A stretch of DNA of 53,113 nucleotides from Planctomycetia bacterium (GTDB lineage: Bacteria; Planctomycetota; Planctomycetia; Pirellulales; UBA1268). Location: contig JAIOPD010000090.1 in assembly GCA_021414115.1 (NCBI GenBank), positions 1 through 53,113 of the forward strand. Reading direction: 5' to 3'. Both the position numbers and the translations under genes were made by a program. Within the stretch, counting starts at the first letter, position 1, and the number at the start of each line of letters is the position of its first letter. The notes under the pieces were generated by a model. It did no database searches. It worked only from the letters and a program-made list of their open reading frames with translations, and was not told the origin of the DNA. Positions 38,425-46,826 of the stretch are shown one piece after another.

Positions 38425-38887
38425 ATACGGCTCGGGGCTCGGGGTCAACAACCTGCCCGGCCGCGATCCCCGGCCGCCCGGGCAGAAGCTGGCGATCTGC
38501 GTGCAGGACATGGGCCGTGCCATCGACCTGGCGCTCGAGAAACTGAAGCCCGCAGACGTCATCCTGGTCGCGCCGTGCAGCGTGAACGCGGAACTGATGC
38601 GGCAACCGTGCGAGACGGATGTTCCAACCACGAAGCGACGTGAGCGGAATGTGCAGAAGGGCTACGACATCTGCCAACCGATCCTCGCTCAGCTCGAGAC
38701 GGCATACCGCAAGCTCGCTGCGGAAAAGGGCGTGCGGTTCGTGAGCCTGCTGAACGTGGTGAGCCCCGAAAACCTGCCCGACGGGCTGCACCCGAACGAC
38801 GAGGGCCAGCGGCAGATCGCGGCGGTGATCACGCCGTTTTTGCTCGAAAAAGCGAAGCCCGGAAAGCTCGCGCCGGCGAGACGCTAG
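38408..38887 (+). pseudogene. Truncated SGNH/GDSL hydrolase
   Basis: The 159-residue frame resembles only the C-terminal two thirds of an SGNH hydrolase. The catalytic Asp/His end is clear ('SPENLPDGLHPNDEGQRQIA'), as is the middle ('PADVILVAPCSVNAELM'). The N-terminal 'GDS' block with the nucleophile Ser is missing; the frame instead starts inside the conserved upstream element. It has no signal peptide. It is therefore probably inactive. A remnant left by deletion or rearrangement is the simplest reading. An alpha/beta hydrolase gene follows 9 bp later. Confidence 0.7.
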
Positions 38888-38896
38888 GATCCCTGA

Positions 38897-39940
38897 ATGA
38901 ACCGAAATGAGTTGCGCATCCGCTATCGGTCGTGGGTGGCGCCGGTCATCTGGTTTCTGGCGTGCGTAGGCTCCGCCCACGCATGGCCGCCGGAGGTGGT
39001 GACGGCGACGTTTCGCAGCCCGGCCGATGGATCTGAGCAAAAGACGTTGCTCTACACGCCACCCGGCGATGAGCCGGTGCCGCTGCTCGTCGCGTTTCAC
39101 ACCTGGTCCAACGACTACACGCAGAACGAGTCGCCCTACGCCGAGTGGTGCATCGCCCGCGGCTGGGCGCTGCTGCATCCTGATCTCCGCGGCCCCTCCA
39201 ACCGGCCCGAGGCCGCGGGCTCCGAACTGGCGATCGCGGACCTCCGCGCCGCGATCGCACTGGCCCGGCAATCGCGGGCCATCGATGACCGCCGCATCTA
39301 TGCGGTTGGCGTGTCGGGAGGAGGCATGATGACGCTGCTGGCGGTCGCCCGCATGCCGGAAATCTGGGCCGCCGGCTCCGCCTGGGTGCCCGTCACCGAC
39401 CTCGCGGCCTGGCACGCCGAATCGCGGTCACGCAACAACAAGTATGCGGCCGAGCTCGAATGGATCTGCGGCGGGCCGCCCGGCGGTTCGGTTGACATCG
39501 ACGGCCAGTACGCGGCCCGGTCGGCGGTGGTGCTGCTCGCCAAGGGAAAAATCGACGCGCCGCTCGACATCAATACCGGCATCCACGACGGGCACACTGG
39601 CAGCGTCCCGGTGAGCCATGCGCTCCGTGCATTCAACGCCGTGGCCTCACCGCCAGACAGGATTGCCGACGCCACGATCGCCGACATGGTGAGCAGCAGG
39701 GGCGTGCCGGCAACGCTGCGGTTCTCGGGCACCGACCGGCTCTACGCTGATCGACCCGTCCTCATGCGACGCATCAGCGAGCGCGCGCGGATCACCATCT
39801 TCGACGGTAGCCACGAGATCCTGCACGAGGCGGCGCTTACATGGCTCGAAGCGCAGGCAAAGGGGGCCCCGCCCGTCTGGGATGTCGAGGGCCACTCGCC
39901 TCCCGTGCTCCGGCAGAAGGTCGCGCCATCCGGACGATGA
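38897..39940 (+). CDS. Exported alpha/beta hydrolase (prolyl-oligopeptidase/esterase-like)
   Basis: The 347-residue protein has a signal peptide (about 1-29, ending 'GSAHA'). It then has 'EVVTATFRSPADGSEQKTLLYTPPG', 'LLVAFHTWSNDY' (oxyanion region) and 'IYAVGVSGGGMMTLL' (nucleophile elbow). The late 'RITIFDGSHEILHEAAL' supplies the likely catalytic His. Periplasmic esterase or peptidase activity is expected; the substrate is unknown. It is 9 bp downstream of the truncated SGNH hydrolase on the same strand and converges with the beta-helix/esterase gene, 6 bp apart. Confidence 0.8.
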   Translation: MNRNELRIRYRSWVAPVIWFLACVGSAHAWPPEVVTATFRSPADGSEQKTLLYTPPGDEPVPLLVAFHTWSNDYTQNESPYAEWCIARGWALLHPDLRGPSNRPEAAGSELAIADLRAAIALARQSRAIDDRRIYAVGVSGGGMMTLLAVARMPEIWAAGSAWVPVTDLAAWHAESRSRNNKYAAELEWICGGPPGGSVDIDGQYAARSAVVLLAKGKIDAPLDINTGIHDGHTGSVPVSHALRAFNAVASPPDRIADATIADMVSSRGVPATLRFSGTDRLYADRPVLMRRISERARITIFDGSHEILHEAALTWLEAQAKGAPPVWDVEGHSPPVLRQKVAPSGR

Positions 39941-39946
39941 ATCTCT

Positions 39947-42562
39947 TCACCGCAGATGCGCGTCGAAAAACTCGAGCAGCGCCGCGTCGGCCTTCTCTGC
40001 ATCGGCCCCCTTGAACCCGTGGCCCGCACCCTCCAGCGTCAGGAGCTTTGCCTCGACGCCGGCCGCCCGCAGTTTCTCCACCAGCCACACCGATTGCTCG
40101 TGGGCCACGTACTTGTCTGCGGTGCCGTGGATGCAGAGCGTCGGCGCCGCGTCCGGCTTCACCCACGTGAGCGGACTGGCCTCGATGTACAACTTGCGGT
40201 GCGTCTCCAAGCCGCCGCCGAAAATCTTGGGCAGCAGATCCTTGCCGTCCACGCTGGTGTCCCAGTCGCTGACAAAATCGCTGGGGCCGTAGACGTTCAC
40301 CACGCAGGCGACCGCGGCTGACTGGTCGGCATTGCCGCCATCGCCCTCGAACCGGGGCACGTGGGGCGTGACGCCAAGAAACTGCGCCAGGTATCCCCCT
40401 GCCGAGGCGCCTGTCGCACCGATCCGGTCCGGATCGATCGCATACTTTTGAGCATTCGCCCGCAGCCAGCGGACCGCCGCCTTCGCGTCGTGAACCGCGG
40501 CGGGAAACCGATACCTGGGGGCCAGACGGTAGCTGATCGTGGCGGCCACGTAGCCCCGCTCCGCGAGGGTCATGCAGAGCTTGTCGCACGACTCCCGCCT
40601 TCCGCGGCACAACCCGCCGCCATGGATGCAGAGCACGGTCGGGAAGGGACCGGGGCCGCGGGCCGGCCGCGCCAGGTTCAGCTGCAGATGCTCGTCGTCG
40701 GGGTTCGCATACTCGATGCCGGTCTCCCAGACGACCCCCTCGGGCACCGGAATCCCGAAGTCCTTCTGCACGTCCCATCTGAGGCAGCTGTCGAGCAGGA
40801 TCGCCTTCCCGGATGTCGCAGGCTCGCCGCCGCCCGCGATCGTGTTGCGGCTTACGGTGAGCCCGTCGGTCGAGGTCACGTGGATCTGTGGCGTGGGGCA
40901 GTCCTTGATGGCGTTGCCCTTGATCGTGATCCGGTTGTGCGCGCCGGCCGGCAGCGGCCGGTCGGAATGGAGGAAGGCCGCCACGCGGATCGCCGTGTCG
41001 TGGCAACGGGTGATGATGTTGCCCTCGATGATCACGTCGTCGCCGCAGCCGGCCTCGAGCCAGTAGAACTCGGGGGAAAGTTTGATCGCCTCCATCCAGT
41101 TCTCCGTGAAGCGGTTGCCGATGATCCGGCCCTGCCCCGCCTTGATGATGGCCCCCCGCGAGCGGTTGAAGCCGAAGTCGCAGCCCTCGACCAGAAAACC
41201 GTTGCCGACGGCGTCGGCCGGTGCGATGACCGAGCCCCGGGGCAGGTTCAGAGGCTCATCCAGCGTCACCTCGTAGGCGCCGGCCAGCATCCCGAACTGG
41301 TTGTTCTTCATGCGGCCGTCCAGCTGCTGGGAGTGGAGATACTCCTTCTCGGCGTCGGTGATCGTTCCCGCGGGGGCGACGTCCAGCACCTTTGGGGCGG
41401 TGGCATGGCGGCCGGCGACCGTCGTCACCTCGACCGCTCCACCCTTTTTGATCCGCATCACGTGCTTCGCCAGCACCCGGGCCTTGCCGTTCGTGCACCC
41501 GGTCACGAGGTAGTAGTCGCCGTTAATCGCCACGCAGTCGTCGCCCATGAACCGCGCGACGCAGTCGCGATACGTCGGCCCCTGCGCCGCATGCTTGCTG
41601 TGAAAGGCGTCGGCGTTGAGCGACCGCATCCGGCGGACCGCCCGAGGCCGCGGGTCGCTGGCAGCCGGACGGCGGTCGACGCGGCAGCGGCTGTAGCTCG
41701 ATCCGTCGCAGCCCGACTCGAAAAACCCGAAACAGTTGGCGGCGTGGAGCGTGACGTTCTCCAGCCGCATGCCCGTGCACGCGTTCAGGAAGACGGCATG
41801 AGGCAGGATGCCCGAAGTCCATTCCACCCACGCGAGCGCTACGATGTCGCCCACCCGCTCCGTGCCGGGCTCGCTCTTCGAGGGGCCGGTCTTGGTGAGC
41901 CGGAGTGCCCGGTCGCCGAGCCGGTCGATCGTGAAGTCGTAATAACTGCCGAAGCGGAGCAGCCCCGTGTCGGGGGCGAAGATCTCGTATTTCCATCCTT
42001 TGCCGGCGGCGGCCGCGGGATAATCAGGAAACAGCTCGATCTCATGCACCAGTTTGTCGGGGGAGAGTCCGGTGATCCGCCCCTGCGTGAACGGGAGCGG
42101 GTCGTAGTCGATCGTCAGGCCGGAGAGCGTGACGTTCGTGCAGTTGGCGAAGGTGATGGCCGCGGTCGGCTCGGTGCAGATCATTTCGGCGTTGTCCGCC
42201 ACGATCTCGACGCCGTCGAGGCCAGCCAGGAGCAGGTGGATGCGCACCGTGTTCCCTTCAGCGGCCGGCACATGCAGGTTCCGTTCGTCGTCGCCGGCGA
42301 CCTCGCGGCGCGCGAACTCGGTCGCCGCGACCCGGTGACGACCGGGGGGCACGACGATCCGCTTCTTGCCGGCCTTCACTTCCCGGTCGATGAACCCCTG
42401 CAGATCGAACGGCTTTCCGGGGTCGGCTTCGGCTCCCCCCTGCTCCGCCGCCCTCGCCCCCACGGCGACGAGCATGAGCACGCCACACACGACCGCGACG
42501 AACCGCCTCGACCGCAACAGGCGGCCGACGATTCCGGCGATGAGCGGCGCTCGGTTGCTCAC
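39947..42562 (-). CDS. Fusion: right-handed beta-helix domain plus alpha/beta esterase
   Basis: The 871-residue exported protein (signal about 1-38) has two parts. Residues about 45-590 form a pectate-lyase-like beta-helix ('NCTNVTLSGLTIDY', 'IIEGNIITRCHDTAIRV', 'ITIKGNAIKDCPTPQIHV'). After about 625 comes a BD-FAE-type esterase with oxyanion 'CIHGGGLCRGRR', nucleophile 'GATGASAGGYLAQF', acid in 'CIHGTADKYV' and His in 'EGAGHGFKGAD'. The GTG start overlaps the beta-propeller stop by four bases (GTGA), so the two are coupled. It may bind or cut a glycan and remove its ester groups. Each half alone would be a normal-sized protein, so this could be a recent fusion. Confidence 0.82.
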   Translation of the reverse strand: MSNRAPLIAGIVGRLLRSRRFVAVVCGVLMLVAVGARAAEQGGAEADPGKPFDLQGFIDREVKAGKKRIVVPPGRHRVAATEFARREVAGDDERNLHVPAAEGNTVRIHLLLAGLDGVEIVADNAEMICTEPTAAITFANCTNVTLSGLTIDYDPLPFTQGRITGLSPDKLVHEIELFPDYPAAAAGKGWKYEIFAPDTGLLRFGSYYDFTIDRLGDRALRLTKTGPSKSEPGTERVGDIVALAWVEWTSGILPHAVFLNACTGMRLENVTLHAANCFGFFESGCDGSSYSRCRVDRRPAASDPRPRAVRRMRSLNADAFHSKHAAQGPTYRDCVARFMGDDCVAINGDYYLVTGCTNGKARVLAKHVMRIKKGGAVEVTTVAGRHATAPKVLDVAPAGTITDAEKEYLHSQQLDGRMKNNQFGMLAGAYEVTLDEPLNLPRGSVIAPADAVGNGFLVEGCDFGFNRSRGAIIKAGQGRIIGNRFTENWMEAIKLSPEFYWLEAGCGDDVIIEGNIITRCHDTAIRVAAFLHSDRPLPAGAHNRITIKGNAIKDCPTPQIHVTSTDGLTVSRNTIAGGGEPATSGKAILLDSCLRWDVQKDFGIPVPEGVVWETGIEYANPDDEHLQLNLARPARGPGPFPTVLCIHGGGLCRGRRESCDKLCMTLAERGYVAATISYRLAPRYRFPAAVHDAKAAVRWLRANAQKYAIDPDRIGATGASAGGYLAQFLGVTPHVPRFEGDGGNADQSAAVACVVNVYGPSDFVSDWDTSVDGKDLLPKIFGGGLETHRKLYIEASPLTWVKPDAAPTLCIHGTADKYVAHEQSVWLVEKLRAAGVEAKLLTLEGAGHGFKGADAEKADAALLEFFDAHLR

Positions 42563-44826
42563 CGCTGGCTCAGGGCCTTGGTCGGTGTGGATTTCGCCGC
42601 CGCCACCTTCGGGATGCCCGTGATCCGGCGGAACTTCTCCGCCCCGGCCACGTAGACGTCGCCGTCGACGAAGGCGATCGGGTTGCCTTCCATTTTGCCC
42701 ACGGGCGTCACCTCGGCCGTGCGGGGATCGATCCGCGCGAGTACGCCGTTCATGCCGGCCCAGATGAAGCCGTCGGGGCCCATCTGGAAGATGTATCGCC
42801 CGCGCCGGATGGAAGAGAACGCCGTGATGGGAGGCTGCGGCACCCGCTTCGTCCAGAGCACCTTTCCGGCGGCCGGATCGAATCCATACAGCAGCCCGCC
42901 GTCATCGCCATTTTTCTGCGGCGCGTAGCCCATCACGAGCCCCGGCATGGCCTCGGTGATGTAGCCCGGAAACGTGTCGAGCCGCTCGTCGTCAACCTTG
43001 TGGATGATTTCGTGGGTCTGCGTGTCGTAGACGAAGAGCCGGCCCCGCGGCGGGATGTAATCGGGATTGTCTCGGCCGGCGACCGGCTTCGTCGAACAGA
43101 CGATGTAGCGGCCATCCGCGGCCGAGCACATCCAGAAGATGGTGTCGGTGTCGAACGCATCGTGGAAGCCACCGGCCTTCTTCTCCTTCGTGTCCCACCA
43201 GCCGAGGCCGCCGCCGTTGCCGATGCGGACCACCTTGCCCCCGAAGTAGATCCGGCCGTCGGCCCCTGCCGCCGCTGCCCAGGGCATGTGGACGTCGGAG
43301 AATTCCTTCAGCATGCCCACGTTGGCCGGGTTCGTGGTGGGCATGGCGGCCCCCGATTTGTTGTTTCCCCCCTTCGCTCCGTCTTCAGGCGGCGCCTCGA
43401 CGGACAGGCCGGCCGTCCATGGTTGAGAAGGATCGTAGATCCAAGTCTGGGAGCCAGGGTAGCCGCAGATGTAGAGCTTCTCCTGGAAGGGCAGCACGGA
43501 ATAGACGGACATCGTCTGGCCGAGATGCGTCCGCTTCTTGGTCTTCGGGGCGTATCGGACCGCGCGGGCATAGCCTTCGGACAGCGCGAAGATCGAGTCA
43601 TCGGGCAGGACCGTCATCCGCCGAATGGGTGCCGGATAGAGCGTCAGACCCTCGAGCATGATCTTCTGCCACTCGCCGACCTTCACGTTGGCGGCCTCCG
43701 CCATGGCGGCGTCTGTGTAGCGATACCAGATCAGCACATTGCCCGCGTTATCGACACCGTTCCGGATGATCTCGACGCCCTTCGGCGGATTTGCCGCGCC
43801 TTCGGCGCGGCCGAAGAAATTCCGCCGTGGCGCGGCGAGTGTCTCGTCCTTCCAGGGTGGAATGGGAGTGGTGTTGTGTGCCACCGGCTCGCACGGCGTC
43901 AGTTCACCATTCCGTAGCCAGAACGCCTGCTTCTGGTCACGGGGACTGCCCTTCATGCCGGTGATCGTGACGTACACGCCCGGATGATTCGGGTGTTGCC
44001 GGAAGGTGATCGTTTCTCGGTCGCCGATGAACCGCTCGGTCTCGGCGATGACGCTGCCCTGCCGCGTCTTCACGTTCATGCCGTAGAGCCGCCACGGCGT
44101 GTGGCCATAGCGGGCGTAGATCCAGTCGCCATCCATGACGACGCCCCCATATTCCCAGCCCCGAGTCGAGCTCGGGGGGCCGACCTCGCCGAGAAACTCT
44201 CCCTTCAGTGTGACGGGATCGATCGTATAGAAGCCCACACGGTCGCGATTCTTCTTGTCGACTCCCAGGGCGCCGAAGCCGCCGAGCAGTGTGCCGTCCT
44301 CGTTGGGGGCGAGTTGCCCGTCGCCAGTGACCACGTCCTCACCGACCGGCAGACTCCCGAACGCGAGCGTGTTGGTGGCCGGGTCGTACGTGTGGATCTT
44401 CACATCCTTGGCCCCGATGCCCGGCTTGATGAGCATCTTTCCACCGATGAGGAAGTAGGGAACGATATGGAAGTTGTTCCCTGTCTTCTCGTTGATGGCT
44501 TCCCGCTTCAGCTCCTTCGTCACCGTGTCGTAGATGAAAATCTGATGGGGGCCCTGGTAGCCCTTGTTGTAGATGAACACCATGTCCCAGGTTTTGCCGT
44601 CGGGGTTGGGCACCCACCAGAGCGGACCCTCCCAGCAGGAGTCGGGTCCGTCGGCGACGTCCTCGAACTTGAGTTCCGGTGCGGCGTCGATCGCGGCCGC
44701 GAGGCCCGGCTGATCGACGGGCTTCCATTCGATCCCGGCCGCGCCGTTGGCGAGCGTCCCGACGATCACGGCCGCCGCCAGAATCAGTGCCGTGAGTCTC
44801 CGCATGACTGCGACCGCCTTGTGCAT
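42559..44826 (-). CDS. Exported beta-propeller protein
   Basis: The 755-residue protein has a signal peptide (about 1-31, 'LTALILAAAVIVGTLANGAAG') and repeated propeller blades: 'HQIFIYDTVTKEL', 'VKIHTYDPATNTLAFG', 'KLYICGYPGSQTWIYDPS' and 'GLLYGFDPAAGKVLW'. These resemble PQQ-like/YncE propellers. No catalytic residues are evident. It may be a binding protein or a polysaccharide lyase of the propeller type, but that is inference. I chose the ATG at 44826 because the signal peptide starts there. It diverges from the beta-helix gene across 140 bp and is coupled to the fusion gene. Confidence 0.75.
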   Translation of the reverse strand: MHKAVAVMRRLTALILAAAVIVGTLANGAAGIEWKPVDQPGLAAAIDAAPELKFEDVADGPDSCWEGPLWWVPNPDGKTWDMVFIYNKGYQGPHQIFIYDTVTKELKREAINEKTGNNFHIVPYFLIGGKMLIKPGIGAKDVKIHTYDPATNTLAFGSLPVGEDVVTGDGQLAPNEDGTLLGGFGALGVDKKNRDRVGFYTIDPVTLKGEFLGEVGPPSSTRGWEYGGVVMDGDWIYARYGHTPWRLYGMNVKTRQGSVIAETERFIGDRETITFRQHPNHPGVYVTITGMKGSPRDQKQAFWLRNGELTPCEPVAHNTTPIPPWKDETLAAPRRNFFGRAEGAANPPKGVEIIRNGVDNAGNVLIWYRYTDAAMAEAANVKVGEWQKIMLEGLTLYPAPIRRMTVLPDDSIFALSEGYARAVRYAPKTKKRTHLGQTMSVYSVLPFQEKLYICGYPGSQTWIYDPSQPWTAGLSVEAPPEDGAKGGNNKSGAAMPTTNPANVGMLKEFSDVHMPWAAAAGADGRIYFGGKVVRIGNGGGLGWWDTKEKKAGGFHDAFDTDTIFWMCSAADGRYIVCSTKPVAGRDNPDYIPPRGRLFVYDTQTHEIIHKVDDERLDTFPGYITEAMPGLVMGYAPQKNGDDGGLLYGFDPAAGKVLWTKRVPQPPITAFSSIRRGRYIFQMGPDGFIWAGMNGVLARIDPRTAEVTPVGKMEGNPIAFVDGDVYVAGAEKFRRITGIPKVAAAKSTPTKALSQR

Positions 44827-44966
44827 TGTGTGCCCTTTACTGATTCGTGGCCGAACATCATGGTGCGCACCATGGATACATCCACGTTGCGTACAGCGAA
44901 TGCCGTTCGCGCGATCGCAGCGATTCAGCATAATGCAATCCCTGGCTGTCGGGTGCTCGGCAATGC

Positions 44967-46826
44967 TTGCAGATTCCGGGTCGCCGCTTTTACTTTTTTA
45001 AGAGTCGTGCGTTGACCTCAGTTGCGTTCCATCGAATCGATATCGGATCGAAGCTGCCACCGTTAGCCGCAACTGTCATCGACGCCATCGGCAGGGCCAG
45101 ACTTTGCCTGACGCTCGTCACTGCGGCGATTGGCGTTGGCGGCTGTGTGCAGGAAACCCCGTCCCTGACGCTGCACAGTCTCCACCCGCCTGTGCTCAAA
45201 CCACAGGGGCAGGAGTTTCGGTTTTGGCGGAACGAGACGGTGTTCACACGCACCTATCACGTGGATGGCGGTTCTCCCAAGGCGTCCGATGAGAACCCCG
45301 GCACGCCAGATCTTCCCTTCAAAACCATCAATCGCGCCGCCGCCGTCGTCGCTCCGGGTGAGCGGGTGCTCGTTCACGCAGGCCTCTACCGCGAGTGTAT
45401 CCGCCCCGTGCGGGGTGGCCTCTCGCCCGCGCAGATGGTCGCCTACCAGGCAGAAGGCGAGGTGACCGTCCGGGGCTCCGAACTGGTGGGAAGCAATTGG
45501 ATTTCTCAGGGCGAGGGCGTTTGGGGGCTCGATCTGCAAGCCATGGAATTCGGCGACGACAACCCCTTCGAGTTGGACAACCTGCCGGATGCATCCTTTG
45601 GCATCATGAGCTGGGCAAAGGAGCTTCGCGGCAAGCCTCCTTACACGCTGCCCAGGGGAATGGTCTTCTTGGATGGGCAGCGTCTGCAGCGGGTTGCGAC
45701 CCGTGATGAACTGCTGCGCACGCCCGCCTCGCACTGGACCGATCGCGAGGCGCGCCGGCTCCTCATCCACCTCGGTCCCGGCAAGGATCCCAATCGCCTG
45801 CCATTGGAAATCACCACGCGCGGCAGTTGTTTTCGGCCGCGTGTCCGCGGACTGGGCTTCATCCAGGTCTGCGGCTTTGTCTTCGAGCAGGTGGGCAATG
45901 GATTTCCACGGCCGCAGGAAGGCGCAATCTCCGTCGCTGGCGGGCACCACTGGCTGATCGAGAAAAATACCGTCCGCCAGGTCAATGGCATCGGCATTGA
46001 TATCGGCGACGGCTGGTACGGTGGCGCCGTGCAATCCTCGGAAGAGGGGCTGGGGCGTGCGGGCTGGAATATCGTTCGCTGCAACATCATCACGCAGACC
46101 GGCGTGTGCGGTATCGCGGGCCATCCTGCTCGCGACGCCCTCATCGAAGAGAACCTGCTGAGCGAGAATACGCTCTACGAGATCGGGAACATCTACGAGT
46201 GCGCTGCCATCAAAACGCACCGCAACCGCGGCACGCTCATTCGGCGCAATCTCATCACCAACAACGCCATCAACGGCATCTGGATGGATTGGGATAACCG
46301 CGACACCCGCTGCACCCAGAACGTAGTCGTGAATTGCAACACGGGAATCTTCATCGAGGCCTCCGTCGTCGCCCCGTTCTGCCTGATCGATCGCAATGTC
46401 GTCTGGGGTGCGAAAAACGCGATCGTCGAGCAGGACTCCACAAATCAGCGATTCCTCCACAACCTGGTCGGTCGGTCGGCTGCCGGCATCGTGCTACGCG
46501 GCGAGGTCAGCCAGCGAGTGGTGACGTGGTGGCCCTGGCGCATGACCGCGGGCGGTGGCCATACCATCGCCAACAATGCCTTCGTCGGGGTTGCAGCGCC
46601 GATCAAGCAGTCCCCCAGCCCGGAGCCCAACACGCTCACCGGCAACGCCTCCACAGGCCTCGCCCGCTCCCTGGATCTGGCCAAGTGCATCATGATGTGG
46701 GTCGCCACTCGGCCGCTGGCGGCGCTGTATCCAGAGTGCCTCGTAACAGAGGATTTCAGCGACCGCACCCGGCCGCCGGGATCCGCGAGCGATGCCGGCG
46801 AAGCTCTGCCGAGAGCTGCTCGGTAA
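44967..46826 (+). CDS. Beta-helix protein, probable lipoprotein, with unusual C-terminus
   Basis: The frame has no good ATG: a TTG at 44967 or 45012 is the best start, giving about 604-619 residues. A lipoprotein-like signal is seen ('LTLVTAAIGVGGC'). The mature part is a planctomycetal right-handed beta-helix: 'YHVDGGSPKASDENPGTP', 'PFKTINRAAAVVAPGERVLV', then helix turns such as 'LIRRNLITNNAINGIWMDW'. Such folds often cut or bind polysaccharides. The last ~35 residues look non-homologous, and the 3' end overlaps the converging sulfatase gene by 71 bp, so the C-terminus may be truncated or read-through. Moderately sure. Confidence 0.7.
   Translation: MQIPGRRFYFFKSRALTSVAFHRIDIGSKLPPLAATVIDAIGRARLCLTLVTAAIGVGGCVQETPSLTLHSLHPPVLKPQGQEFRFWRNETVFTRTYHVDGGSPKASDENPGTPDLPFKTINRAAAVVAPGERVLVHAGLYRECIRPVRGGLSPAQMVAYQAEGEVTVRGSELVGSNWISQGEGVWGLDLQAMEFGDDNPFELDNLPDASFGIMSWAKELRGKPPYTLPRGMVFLDGQRLQRVATRDELLRTPASHWTDREARRLLIHLGPGKDPNRLPLEITTRGSCFRPRVRGLGFIQVCGFVFEQVGNGFPRPQEGAISVAGGHHWLIEKNTVRQVNGIGIDIGDGWYGGAVQSSEEGLGRAGWNIVRCNIITQTGVCGIAGHPARDALIEENLLSENTLYEIGNIYECAAIKTHRNRGTLIRRNLITNNAINGIWMDWDNRDTRCTQNVVVNCNTGIFIEASVVAPFCLIDRNVVWGAKNAIVEQDSTNQRFLHNLVGRSAAGIVLRGEVSQRVVTWWPWRMTAGGGHTIANNAFVGVAAPIKQSPSPEPNTLTGNASTGLARSLDLAKCIMMWVATRPLAALYPECLVTEDFSDRTRPPGSASDAGEALPRAAR

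Noticed and set aside
40361-42655. 764-codon plus-strand open frame
   Set aside because: It is antisense to the beta-helix/esterase fusion and has no family resemblance.
44827-44966. Third copy of the 34101/38317 upstream element before the beta-propeller gene
   Set aside because: A few short words match, but there is no continuous alignment and the AAAAACTGAAAG block is absent.
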